A DNA stretch of 64,000 bases from Struthio camelus (GCF_040807025.1 NC_090953.1:26854269-26918268), one strand, 5' to 3'. Positions 8,104 to 17,005 are shown, counted from the stretch's first letter. Notes: generated by a model not told the origin, from the letters alone. Made by a program: numbers and translations.

Positions 8104-9795
8104 CCCTCTGCCAACCTTGGCTCAGCTCCTGCCCTGAAGGCTGTCCCCTCTGCAGCGTGTCTCTGGCTGTCTCTCCCCAGGAAACAGGGGGTTTGGTTCC
8201 TGATGTTTCCCGCCCCGCAGCCTTCCTGCTGGCCCCAGTTCTGCCCCTGCTCTCCTCTTCCTGCCCGCCTCCAAAGCCAGCCTGGCTGGGGGCTGGGGAA
8301 GGGCAAGCTGGGCAGAACCTGGTGGGTCAGGAAGCACCACCTCCCCAGCTCCGCTGCCAGCAGGACGGCGTCCTGCGGTGGGCTCAGACCACCAGCCTTG
8401 GGGTGCCCTCTCTGCTGGTGCCACAGAGCTGCCCATGCGGGGCCTCTCAGGGCCACCTTTTCCTGCCTCAGAAATGTCCCAGCCCCCTGGATGCTCTGGG
8501 TGGGCGGGGGCAGTGTGTTAGGGCTGGGAGTGTAGATTAGGCACCATGGACAGCCCCCCCGCCTGGCTCTGGGTTTTCCTGTGTGGCCATCCCCTCCCCA
8601 CACAGCTTGGGGTGCAAATGGAGCCTGTGGGCACATCTCCCTTCTTGCACTGTAAAGGAACACTGCCAAGGCCCCCTCCCCACCTCCTGCCCCCGCCCAC
8701 CCATGCGCGCGCGCACACACACACGCACACGCTTGCAGAGACTGTACAGGCAAGCTTGGCTCAACGAGAGCGATTATCACTAGCGACTCCTGAAACGGTG
8801 AGCCCTGCTATTACGGGATAAGGCCATGCTACGGCTGTGCCAGTCCCACAAGTAGCTGCTGCTGAAAGGGATGGCCACATGCCCCTCTGTCCCAATCCCA
8901 CCTTGTCCCTCACGCTGGCTCTGACACTCTCCTGACAGGGAGCTGGTGTAGAGGGTGATGCTGGTTGGGAACCATTGATTTACGTGGGGAGTTACTTTCT
9001 CCCGGTGCAGCTCCGTGAAGCTGCACTCATCATGGGCCCACATAAGCACCGGAGAAAGCACGAGGGAAGCAGAGAGAGGACATGGCCAGAAACAGAGCGG
9101 CTTTCGCCTCTGCAGGGCGCTTTCCTGTCCAGCTGGCTTTTCTGCAGGGCCAAACACCGTGCGCTGGGTGAGCAAGCGAGTGAGCCACGCTTTCAGACAA
9201 GCCCTGACTTGCGCATGCACAAAATATGCTCTGCTAGCCTCAAACATCTCCGCAAGCCGACAGGAAACTGCGGGCTTACTGACCTCCTGCTGCCTCAGGA
9301 TGTGGGTCTGGGTGCCCCCCTGGTTATGCAAGTGGGAGGCCACCGGACCCCTTGACACAGGCACCATGGTGGCAGGTCAGGGGCCAGCTCCGTTAGGCTC
9401 TCTGCAGCTGAATTTACAACAGCTGGAGCACTGCAGGCCACTCTGCAGAACCAAGAAATGGAGGGGAACAGCTTCCAAGAAGTGGCTTTTTGTGCGGTAT
9501 CTGTCACTGTTTTCCTGTACTGTAGACAAAACCAAGGTGGAAAGAGAGGGGCACCTTCAGAGCTTCTTTAAAAGCTTTTCACCATTCAGACCCCGTGCTG
9601 CTCCAGCCTCTTAGAGGAGGAGCCTGAGTGTCCGGGAGCAGCAAGCGCCGGCTGATCCCTAAGGGATGGGGAGCCGGGTGCGATAACACGACTGGCTGGG
9701 CAAGGACCTTGCCTGCCAGGGTCCCTTCCCACCGCCACCAAGCCAGGCAAACAGGGCAGGCCTGGAGATGCTAGCGAGGCTCAGCAAAGAGTACA
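8104..9795. other. Spacer without recognised gene (U1)
   Basis: Long GC-rich spacer. Several open frames cross it (up to about 300 residues on the minus strand), but they overlap the tRNA-Leu sequence, are low-complexity or proline/glycine-rich, and match no family I know. The alternating purine-pyrimidine tract at 8703-8732 is listed separately. Equivalents lie at 22174-23865, 36244-37935 and 51388-53079. Confidence 0.5.
8703..8732. repeat. 30-bp alternating purine-pyrimidine tract (U1)
   Basis: An uninterrupted purine-pyrimidine alternation, mostly CG then CA dinucleotides, of the kind known to favour Z-DNA. Copies lie at 22773-22802, 36843-36872 and 51987-52016, apparently without length change. 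Confidence 0.8.
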
Positions 9796-10045
9796 GATCA
9801 CCAGGGAAGTTCACCTGGTGATGAGGCAGGTCCGAGGTCAAGCTGGGAAGTAAATCTGCAGCTCAGGGTCAGGGTCAGAATCGGGTCTGGCAAGGGTGGT
9901 GAGGGTCAGACGCAGTCCAGTGATCACCAGGCAGGTCCATGGTGAAAAGGCAGGTCTGAGGTCAGGCTGGGACGTCAGACCGCGGGTCAGTGTCCAGATC
10001 AATGGGGTCCATGGCTAGGCAGGGACATGGCCGTGACAGAGCCAG
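9796..10045 (+). repeat. Degenerate tandem duplication, period about 125 bp (U1)
   Basis: GATCACCAGG occurs at 9796 and 9922, and the longer block around GGCAGGTCYGAGGTCARGCT occurs at 9824-9851 and 9948-9975, so two diverged copies lie in tandem. Short GGTCAG-type motifs recur through the interval. The function is unknown. The copies in U2-U4 begin at 23866, 37936 and 53080. Confidence 0.55.
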
Positions 10046-10560
10046 AGACTAGTACTCCCACAACATAGCGCAGCCAGAGGAAAGGCCTAGGGCTGAGCTT
10101 AAATGGGGCTCCTGGGCCCACAGGAAGAGGGTGCATGGTGGTGGGGGGGGGAGGTCCGAGCTGAGGCTGGTCAGGGCACTGAAGCCTATCAGTGCCCTCA
10201 GGGCTGTGACAGAGGGGGTCCCTCTCTCTGCTCAGCAGTGCCAGGAGCAGGCAGAAAGAGGGCCCAGCATAGCCCCGTGGTCTCATTGAACAGTCTCCCA
10301 AGGCCACCCTCCCACTGCTCTCCAAGAACCCAGAAACTCAGCGCAGTGACTCAGAAAAATCCAGCTCTGCCCTTGGAGAATATAGGTGTCTTTCTCTCCC
10401 TGGGAATGGAGAGAAAAGTGTGACTTGGAGCTGTGATTTGATTTCAGCACACCTGAGCTCTGTATTCTTGCTCTGGACAAGCCAACATGCTGTCACGGTG
10501 CTCCTGAGTCATGGCAAGAGTACGCATGTCTTTCCCACTGGCAGGCGCCACACAGGCAAG
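10046..10560. other. Spacer without recognised gene (U1)
   Basis: No gene recognised. It contains a G-rich tract near 10139-10152 and the SNP at 10539 (T in U1 and U2, C in U3 and U4). Equivalents lie at 24116-24630, 38186-38700 and 53330-53844. Confidence 0.5.
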
Positions 10561-11330
10561 TGTGGGACTCCGGATGGTGTAGCCCATAGAAGAGGGGTTT
10601 GCTCTGGGGTGCTCCCCAGGAGTTAGCGAACCCCAGGTGCACCATGGCTGTGGGGTTGCTGCACCCTGGGGGCACACCCTCTAACCACCCCATGATTGAC
10701 AAGACCACATAAAGGAGAAGTGACACCGCAGACCCACACCACAAACATCTAGGGGCTGTGGAGCCATCCCCCACAGAACGACCTGTTACTGGGCGTACCG
10801 TTACCAACAATTGCTACCCATGCTGGGTACGAGGGCTGGGCTGGGCACGAGGTTACCTGTTGGTATGCACTCTGCTATTGACTAGAGCCATACAGCTTTT
10901 GTATACCTGTGGGCTGGCGTTGTTTCGACTGGGTGTAAAAGAGAGGAAGCCCCATGGGTTTGTTGCGGACTTGGACCCATGGTCCGCTGGCCTGCAGACC
11001 CGAGGACCCACCCGTCAGTGGGGATGCCCCTAATGTCAACAGCGTGGTGAGGAGAATCCGGGGAAAACTGTACCGGAGGGGTGGCCCGTGAGGGGCGAGA
11101 GCGGTCACCGTACCACCGTGCACCCGTGATTTAACCGTACAGCTCTGATAAGTATATGTACTTTCAGTTCTGTTATATTTCTCGCTATACTACACTGCAC
11201 TTTTAGCTTTGTTATAACCTCCCATCTCTAATAAATTCTCACCCTTGACAAATGACAATCTCCCCGGTTCAGCGCAGCTAACTCGGGAATCCGAAAGAAT
11301 CCCAGACACCCCTCTAGTGGTGCGTCACAC
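10561..11330 (+). mobile_element. Candidate solo LTR of an endogenous retrovirus (U1)
   Basis: This roughly 770-bp stretch begins TGTGGGACTCC and ends near GCGTCACA, so it has TG...CA-type termini. It has an AATAAA polyadenylation signal at 11230-11235 followed by a short remainder, as in the R/U5 part of an LTR, and AT-rich sequence upstream. Its composition differs from the GC-rich flanks. I saw no adjoining gag, pol or primer-binding site, and no clear target-site duplication, so boundaries and identity are tentative. It could instead be another repeat family or unique sequence. Confidence 0.35.
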
Positions 11331-11689
11331 CCACGCGCTTTGAAGGCTGATGAACTGAGAAGCCAAAGACTTTGCCCGCAATGCCGCCCCATGGCCAGTT
11401 CCTGGGGAAGCAAGAGGGCTTCCTTCTGCCTTGGTTGGGGACTGGAGGGCTGCGTAGGGAGGGCTCTACCACAGTAACCCCCGGAGGGAGGCTGTGGCAG
11501 TCTGAAGGAGTGTGTGGGGGGGGGGGGGGGGGAAGGGGCTGGGGAGTCAAAGAGAAAGGACAGGACATGAGCCAAGCGCTGAGCAACGACTGAGCTCCAG
11601 TTCCTGTGGGGAAGAGGCTCACTTGCTGCCGTGGTGCAGAGGAGGGAGGAGAGTGCAGCGCTCTCTGGGAGCTGGGAATTCGTGGAACG
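11331..11689. other. Spacer with variable poly-G tract (U1)
   Basis: No gene recognised. It contains a 17-G homopolymer at 11516-11532; U2 has 17 (25586-25602), U3 has 14 (39656-39669) and U4 has 14 (54800-54813). This length polymorphism fully accounts for the 3-bp difference between unit classes. Confidence 0.7.
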
Positions 11690-11863
11690 AGACAGACTGG
11701 AAGGGATCTCCGGAGGCCTCTAATTCAACTGCCCGCTCAAAGCAGGACTAGTGCCAAAGCTGGAGCCGGTCGCTCAGTGCCTGGCCCTGACACATTTTGA
11801 ATTTGCTCTCCACGGAAGGAGAGTCCAAACTTCTCTGGGCACCTGCTCCACACAGCTTCAATG
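11690..11863 (-). mobile_element. Short CR1-like 3' fragment, antisense (U1)
   Basis: The plus strand reads like a diverged reversed CR1 tail: GACTGGAAGGGATCTCC, TAATTCAACTGCCCGCTC, AAAGCAGGA, then GGAAGGAGAGTCCAAACTTC and CTCTGGGCACCTGCTCC. It directly abuts the sense-oriented CR1 that follows. Old and partial. Confidence 0.6.
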
Positions 11864-11960
11864 CTCACTGAGTTAACGCTGCAGTTAACAACTGGCTGCA
11901 CCGCTGGTGTTGGCAGCAGGGTTTTGGTTTCTATGACCGTGGGACCCTGTTTGAAGATCT

Positions 11961-11999
11961 GATGGAGAGAGCTGATGGAGAGAGCTGATGGAGAGAGCT
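11961..11999 (+). repeat. 13-bp tandem triplication in CR1 ORF1 remnant (U1)
   Basis: GATGGAGAGAGCT is repeated exactly three times. The expansion lies just before the esterase GIHLT motif and changes the ORF1 frame. It is present with the same copy number in U2 (26031-26069), U3 (40098-40136) and U4 (55242-55280). Confidence 0.95.
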
Positions 12000-12239
12000 G
12001 GGATCCACCTCACCAAGTGGGGCATGCGTGTCTTTGCCAACAGGTTGACCAGCCTGGCAAGGAGGGCTTTAAACTAGGCAAGATGGGGGAAGGGGAGTGT
12101 TATAGAGACAGGATAGTCAGTAAAACACTGCTCAAGTCAGGATGCCTCCAGCGGGTGCATGCAGCCAGGGGCACAGCGCGGGACATGGCTATGGAGCATC
12201 CTCTTGCACCTCTCCTGAGAAGCCTGCATGCCCCATTTG

Positions 12240-13874
12240 GCTCTCTGAAATGCCTGTACACCAATGCACGCGGCATGGGGAATCAGCAGGAAGAATTAGA
12301 GATCTGTGTGCGGTTGCAGGGCCAGGATCTCGTTGCAGTTACAGAGACGTGGTGCGATAGCACACGTGACTGGAATGCTGTCATGGATGGCTATGCACTT
12401 TTTAGGAAAGATGGCTATGCACTTTTTAGGAAAGACAGGCTAGGAAGGCGAGGTGCTGTGGAGTTACTCTTTATGTGAGGGAGCAACTAGAATGTCTGGA
12501 GCTCTGCCTCGGGGTGGATGAAGAGCAAGCTGAGAGCTTATGGGTAAGGATTAAAGGGCAGGCTAACATGGGTGACACTGTTGTGGGGGTTTACTACAGG
12601 CCACCTGATCAGGAAGAAGTAGTCAATGGGGCCTTCTACAGACAGCTGGAAGTAGCCTCACGATCAGAGGCCCTGGTTCTCCCGGGAGACTTCAACCACC
12701 CTGACATCTGCTGGGAAGAGAGCACAGCTAGGCACAAACAGTCGAGGAGGGTCCTGCAGAGCACTGATGATAACTTCTTGACACAGGTGGTGGAGACGCC
12801 AACAAGGAGAGGTGTGCTGCTTGACCTTGTGCTAACAAACAAAGGAGGCCTGGTTGGATCTGTGAAGGCTGGGGGCAGCCTTGGCTGTAGTGGAGTTCAG
12901 GCTCCTACGAGGAGGAAGCAGGGCAATAAGTAATATAAGTCAGATCACAACCCTGGACTTCAGGAGAGCTAACTTTGGCCTCTTCAGGGACCTCCTCAGG
13001 GGAATCTCATGGGGTAGGGCCCTAGCAGGAAGAGGGGTCCAGGAGAGCCGGTTAATATTCAAGCATCGTTTCCTCCAGGCTCAAGACGGGTGCATCCCTC
13101 TTGAGTAGGAAGTCCAGCAAAGTGGGCAGGAGACCTGCATGGATGAGCAAGGAGCTCCTGGCAGAACTCCAACAGAAGAAGGAAGTCTACAGAATGTGGA
13201 AAAGGGGACAGGCCACTTGGGAGGAATACAGGGACGTTGTCAGAGTGTGCAGGGATGCGACGAGGAAGGCTAAGGCCCAGTTGGAATGAAATCTGGCAAG
13301 GGATGCCAAGGACAACCAGAAGGGCTTCTTCAACTACATCCTGGAGGTCCTCACTGAGCATGTGGAGGACAAGGAGGTGATCAGGAGTAGTCAGCACGGG
13401 TTCACCAAAGGGAAATCATGCTTGACCTTCTCTGATGGCCTGACTGGCTGGGTAGATGAGGGCAGAGCAGTGGATGCTGTCTCCCTGCACTTCAGCAAGG
13501 CTTCTGACACTGTCTCCCATCACTTTCTCATAGGTAAACTCAGCAAGTGTGGATTGAATGAGTGGACAGTGAGGTGGCCTGAGGACCGGCTGGATGGCCG
13601 AGCTCAGAGGGTTGTGGTCAGTGGCACAGAGGCCTGTAGCTCGCACTGTCCCGCAGGGGTCAGTCCTGGGTCCAGTCCTGTTCAACGTATTCATCGATGA
13701 CCTGGACGAAGGCACAGAGTGCACCCGCAGCAAGTTTGCTGAGGATACTAAACTGTGGGGGAGTGGCTGACACACCAGAAGGCAGTGCTGCCGTTCCGAG
13801 GGACCAGGACAGGCTGGAGAGCTGGGCGGAGAGGAACCTCCTGAAGTTCAACAAAGGCAAGGGCAGGGTCCTGC
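12240..13874 (+). pseudogene. CR1 ORF2 endonuclease/RT remnant, internally deleted (U1)
   Basis: Residues typical of the APE-type CR1 endonuclease are visible: YTNARGMGN near 12255, VTETWCD near 12340, YYRPPDQE near 12590 and LPGDFNHPDICW near 12680-12715. The C-terminal SDH catalytic motif expected after GCS (near 12890) is missing, where a small deletion shifts the frame. A 24-bp duplication repeats DGYALFRK. A TGA stop lies at 13287-13289. Near 13340 the sequence jumps from GFFNYI to LEVLT, deleting well over 100 residues of RT relative to the antisense copy. Motif A has His for Asp at 13488-13490, and motif C is FAED at 13735-13746. Clearly non-functional. Confidence 0.9.
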
Positions 13875-14236
13875 CATCAGGAAGCTGTGGATTTAGCTCC
13901 CTGAAGGGAAGGGAGAAACAGCTTTGTGCCCAGGACACCCACACTCTTGTGGGGGGACCTCTCTGTGGTCCACTGCCTGTGAACCACAGCAGTCTCTGCC
14001 CCTCGGGGGCACTTTTGGAGGCCTGGATGCTAAGAAAGCAAAGGAGAAGGTGGGAGAAGATGCTGAGAAAGCAAAGGAGAACGCAGGAGGAGCACAGACA
14101 AGGGGCTGAGGAGTGGCACAGCCACCAACCAGCCCTGGCCAGAGACCTGGAGCGCAGCACTGCGGGGAGTGCTGGTGCACGTGCCCAAAGTGAGAGGCCC
14201 CACCTCTCAGGGGGGCGGGGTGGGGCAAAAGGGCCA
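13875..14236. other. Spacer without recognised gene, with 33-bp duplication (U1)
   Basis: No gene recognised. A 33-bp imperfect tandem duplication lies at 14026-14058 and 14059-14091 (GATGCTRAGAAAGCAAAGGA core). The AAAA at 14227-14230 is the TTTT terminator of the minus-strand initiator tRNA. Confidence 0.6.
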
Positions 14237-14308
14237 TAGCAGAGGATGGTTTCGATCCATCGACCTCTGGGTTATGGGCCCAGCACACTTCCGCTGCGCC
14301 ACTCTGCT
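14237..14308 (-). tRNA. Initiator tRNA-Met(CAU) (U1)
   Basis: A 72-nt minus-strand tRNA with eukaryotic initiator hallmarks: an A1-U72 pair ending acceptor AGCAGAG/CTCTGCT, three consecutive G-C pairs in the anticodon stem (CTGGG/CCCAG), anticodon loop CCCATAA, and T loop ATCGAAA with A54 and A60. From memory it differs from the usual vertebrate initiator sequence at one D-stem base (GTGT instead of GCGT), which turns a G-C pair into G-U at 12-23. The discriminator is A. The terminator TTTT is read at 14230-14227. Likely functional. The same sequence is present in U2-U4. Confidence 0.96.
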
Positions 14309-15147
14309 CCCCCCAGCAGCTTTGTGGGGAGATGGCAGGGCCCTCCCTGCCACTCCCAGGCACTGACCGTGCCAGCTCTTGGGCTCGGGGGGTTGCCGTT
14401 CCTCCTGCCTGGGCCTGGTCCCACGGAGGAAAAAAGTCTCCCCCGGGAAGCCCCAAGGCCGTGGGCCCGGGCTGAAGCCGCCTTGGTTTGCCCTTATGAC
14501 GCCATCTCCTGCCTGGCACAGACCCAGGGGAAAGCGGGGAGTTTGTGTTTGCCCAACTGAGCTGCCTCTGCAGGGGAGGACAGAAACCCCAGAGCCAGGG
14601 GGCAGCCTGCCTGCCTGCATTGTGCTGGGAGCGCTTGCTTCCCAACGAGTGGATGAGTGTCTGATGCTCTCCTAGCCAGGAAAAGGCTCCCCTCCACCTG
14701 GAGTCACGTGCCTCTCCTGCACACAGTGCTTTCCTTGTGCAGGCTTGGTGAGCCCTGGGAGCCCCCGGTGGCTTTCTGCCCTGGAGAGGCAGGTTCCACC
14801 TCTGCTGGTGACCTGCTGCTGACACACTTCCTCAGAGCCGCTGCCCAGGCCAAGCCTGAAGAGCTGCGCTAGAGTGACCCCTGAGCCCAATGGATGCTCT
14901 CTTGCTGCCATCCCAAGGACGTTTTGGGCACCTCCATTTCAGTCCGCAGCAAGGGAAGGAGGAAGCCCCAAACCAAGTCAACCCTGCTGGCCCCTTGCTG
15001 CCCCACATGACTGAGTTGTGGCAGGGCACCCTGCCAAGGGGGAAAGCCCCATCACCTGGAAGGACTCAGGGACTGGCTCTGTCTCTTGCAAACTGCCCTG
15101 TGCTCACCAAAGACAGCAGCTGCGGTGCTTTAGTGCAAACCAGTGCT
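14309..15147. other. Spacer without recognised gene (U1)
   Basis: 5' flank of the minus-strand initiator tRNA up to the arbitrary unit boundary. It contains no conserved protein frame or repeat family I recognise. Together with the following 870 bp it separates the divergent initiator Met and Ser-like genes. Equivalents lie at 28379-29217, 42446-43284 and 57590-58428. Confidence 0.5.
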
Positions 15148-16017
15148 GGAGGAAGTAGGAGCAGGGAGGGCAGAGGAAGGCAGGAGTTAAGTGATGTTAG
15201 GAAGGAACTGGTGCAGGCTAGAGCAACGATTCCCAGGCGCTTTCCTGGCAGTGCCCTCTTTCCCAGGGCCCTGGACTTCTCTGCCTTGACAAAGCTCTGC
15301 TTCAGATGTGCCTTCCAGGCCCACCTGCCGTGCAGGCGTGTCAGGGCTCCTTGGCCTTGCTGGTGAGCTGACTGGCAGCTGTGTCCAACGCGGTGTCCCC
15401 ACAGCTGTGTTCAACACGGTGTCCAGGCTCTCTGGCCTGGGGCCCAGAGGTGCGCCCCCTCCCCACGGAGCCCATAGTCTTCCTGGGTGGGAAGGAAACC
15501 CAGGCCTCCTGCATGTGCAGGAACCAGAGGAGCGCAGAGCTGGGCACTGCTTCCTCTCAGGCTGACGCAAGGGGAAGGAAAAATATCACTGTGGATGCCT
15601 GTTCCTGCATAGCAGCAGGGAAATAAGACTGTAAGGAGTATAATTACCCCAGAATGTCTTTGTCCAGGATTTCCCCAGCTCTGCTTCCTCCCCAGGGCTG
15701 GGCATCTGGTGGCACCTTCTGTCCAGTCCGCCTCACTCCACAGCAGGCACTGGGAGGTAAGTGAGACACTTCCCCTGGAGTCCCAGGTGTGGTGCCTCTG
15801 TTGGGGTGTATTGCAGCCCTCATGTTCCTGCCTGCTGTCCACGTCTGAATGCGCTCGTCTGTGGGTCTGTGCGTGCCCAGCTGTGGTGTGTCCAAAGAGT
15901 GCAAAGGAGAACTCCCCCCTCCCCCATCCCCCTAGTGCAGCCTGGCCCTGGAACTCGCAGCAGGCCGGACGAGTTGCACAGGGCACGTGATCACTGCTGC
16001 TGAGAGGTTTGGGGCAG

Positions 16018-16099
16018 GAAGCTGTGGCCGAGTGGGGAAGGCGATGGACGTGAAACGCATGGGGGTTTCCCTGCGCAGGTTCGAATCCTGCCAACTATG
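16018..16099 (+). pseudogene. tRNA-Ser(UGA) pseudogene (U2)
   Basis: Same 82-nt sequence as the U1 copy, with lost U33, mismatched anticodon and acceptor stems, and intact T arm and B box. Confidence 0.85.
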
Positions 16100-16599
16100 G
16101 GGCACCTGTCCCCTTTTGGGCTGCCTGGAGCGACCAGGCTCCAGCCCTGGACAAAGCCTCACAGCCACAGTCCCTCCAGCTGAACAGCGTGCCCGGTGAA
16201 CCCTCCATCCCTCTAGTCACCCTCAGCTTCCCCCCAGAGTCGCCAGGGCGCGTGCAAACCCCCTCTCTCCTTTCCCAGCCACACAGGCTCACACCTTTCC
16301 TGACAGAGACATGCTCTCCTCTGGGGACGGATGGATTTTCTTCTCAGGGGCATGTTTTTCCCACGGGGCCAGAGCTGAGATGCACGTGCTTCTGTGATGG
16401 GAAGGGAGGCGTCCTTTGTGGAAACTTCTGCAAGTTTTTGCAGCATCAGGAGAAGAGGCAGGGGCAGGGCAATGCTGCTTCCTATTCTTTTTCCTTCTGC
16501 TGCATCTTTCTCCCCTCTCAGACTCCCGGGATAGTCTTGAAAGCTCAGCGAGGGTCAGAGAGTGCCTGGGACGAGCAGGAGGCAGGCATAGGTCTGCAT

Positions 16600-16671
16600 G
16601 CGTTGGTGGTATAGTGGTGAGCATAGCTGCCTTCCAAGCAGTTGACCCGGGTTCGATTCCCGGACAACGCA
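16600..16671 (+). tRNA. tRNA-Gly(UCC), S-type variant (U2)
   Basis: Anticodon UCC as in U1, with two differences. T at U1 1514 is C here, giving a fully Watson-Crick T stem (CCGGG/CCCGG). C at U1 1517 is A here (16664), so the seventh acceptor pair is a G-A mismatch (GCGTTGG against ACAACGC). A TTTT follows at 16679-16682. It is probably still transcribed; folding and processing efficiency are uncertain. Confidence 0.92.
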
Positions 16672-16768
16672 CATGCACTTTTCTTCTCCCAGGCGCCTGC
16701 AGAGGCCCTTCCACCTCCTGCCAGAAAAGAGCCCAGGCAGGGCTGCATGCACAGGCAGGGTGAGGCAC

Positions 16769-17005
16769 CTTGACCTTCTCTGTGGCCTTTTGCTGTGCTC
16801 ACTCCAGTGTGGCCTTGTCTCTCTCGTACCGGGAAGCCCAGAAATGGACACAGCACTCCAGATGTGCTCTCACCAGTGCTGAGCAGAGGGGAAGGATCAC
16901 ACCTCCCTCAGCCTGCTGGCAACGCTCTTCCTAACGCAGCCCAGGATGCTGCCAGCCGCCTTTGCTGCAAGGGCACGTTGCTGCCTCAAGTGCTGAAGGC
17001 CTTCC
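16769..17005 (-). mobile_element. CR1 3' fragment, antisense, truncated by S deletion (U2)
   Basis: Only the ORF2 C-terminal part of the CR1 fragment seen at 2235-2935 remains. The rest was removed by the 1,038-bp deletion ending at 16768/16769. Confidence 0.88.

Larger units (their letters stand above)
11866..13874 (+). mobile_element. CR1 LINE, ORF1 end through RT, 3'-truncated sense copy (U1)
   Basis: A plus-strand CR1 begins inside the ORF1 C-terminal esterase-like (SGNH-type) region: the residues NNWLHRWCWQQGFGFYD can be read near 11890-11940, and GIHLTKWG and RRALN with a stop at 12075-12077 follow. ORF2 endonuclease occupies about 12240-12930, then the EN-RT linker, then part of RT ending near 13874. 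The family 3' UTR and tail repeats are missing, the reverse of the normal 5' truncation, so a later deletion or rearrangement removed the 3' end. It contains a 13-bp triplication (11961-11999) and a 24-bp duplication (12386-12433). Confidence 0.9.
1..15147 (+). repeat. Macrosatellite unit U1, long (L) type, 15,147 bp
   Basis: This segment recurs head to tail four more times in the window with only scattered substitutions. The unit start is arbitrary because the window opens inside the array. U1 contains a Ser tRNA pseudogene, then Gly, Gln, Cys, Leu and initiator Met tRNA genes, several CR1 remnants and a candidate solo LTR. It has private substitutions not seen in the other units, at 91 (T), 3059 (G) and 5022 (A). 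It shares the tRNA-Gln-containing block with U4 and U5, but shares right-half variants (10539 T, 17-G run at 11516, 13557 A) with U2. Confidence 0.98.

Noticed and set aside
7863-8780. A 305-residue minus-strand open frame, with repeats in the other units
   Set aside because: It runs straight through the tRNA-Leu gene, is rich in low-complexity Gly/Pro/Ala stretches and the CA-repeat translation, and has no recognisable domain. Long frames are expected by chance in GC-rich DNA.
13893-14825. A 310-residue minus-strand frame
   Set aside because: It contains the whole initiator tRNA gene in translation and shows no domain, so it is a shadow frame.
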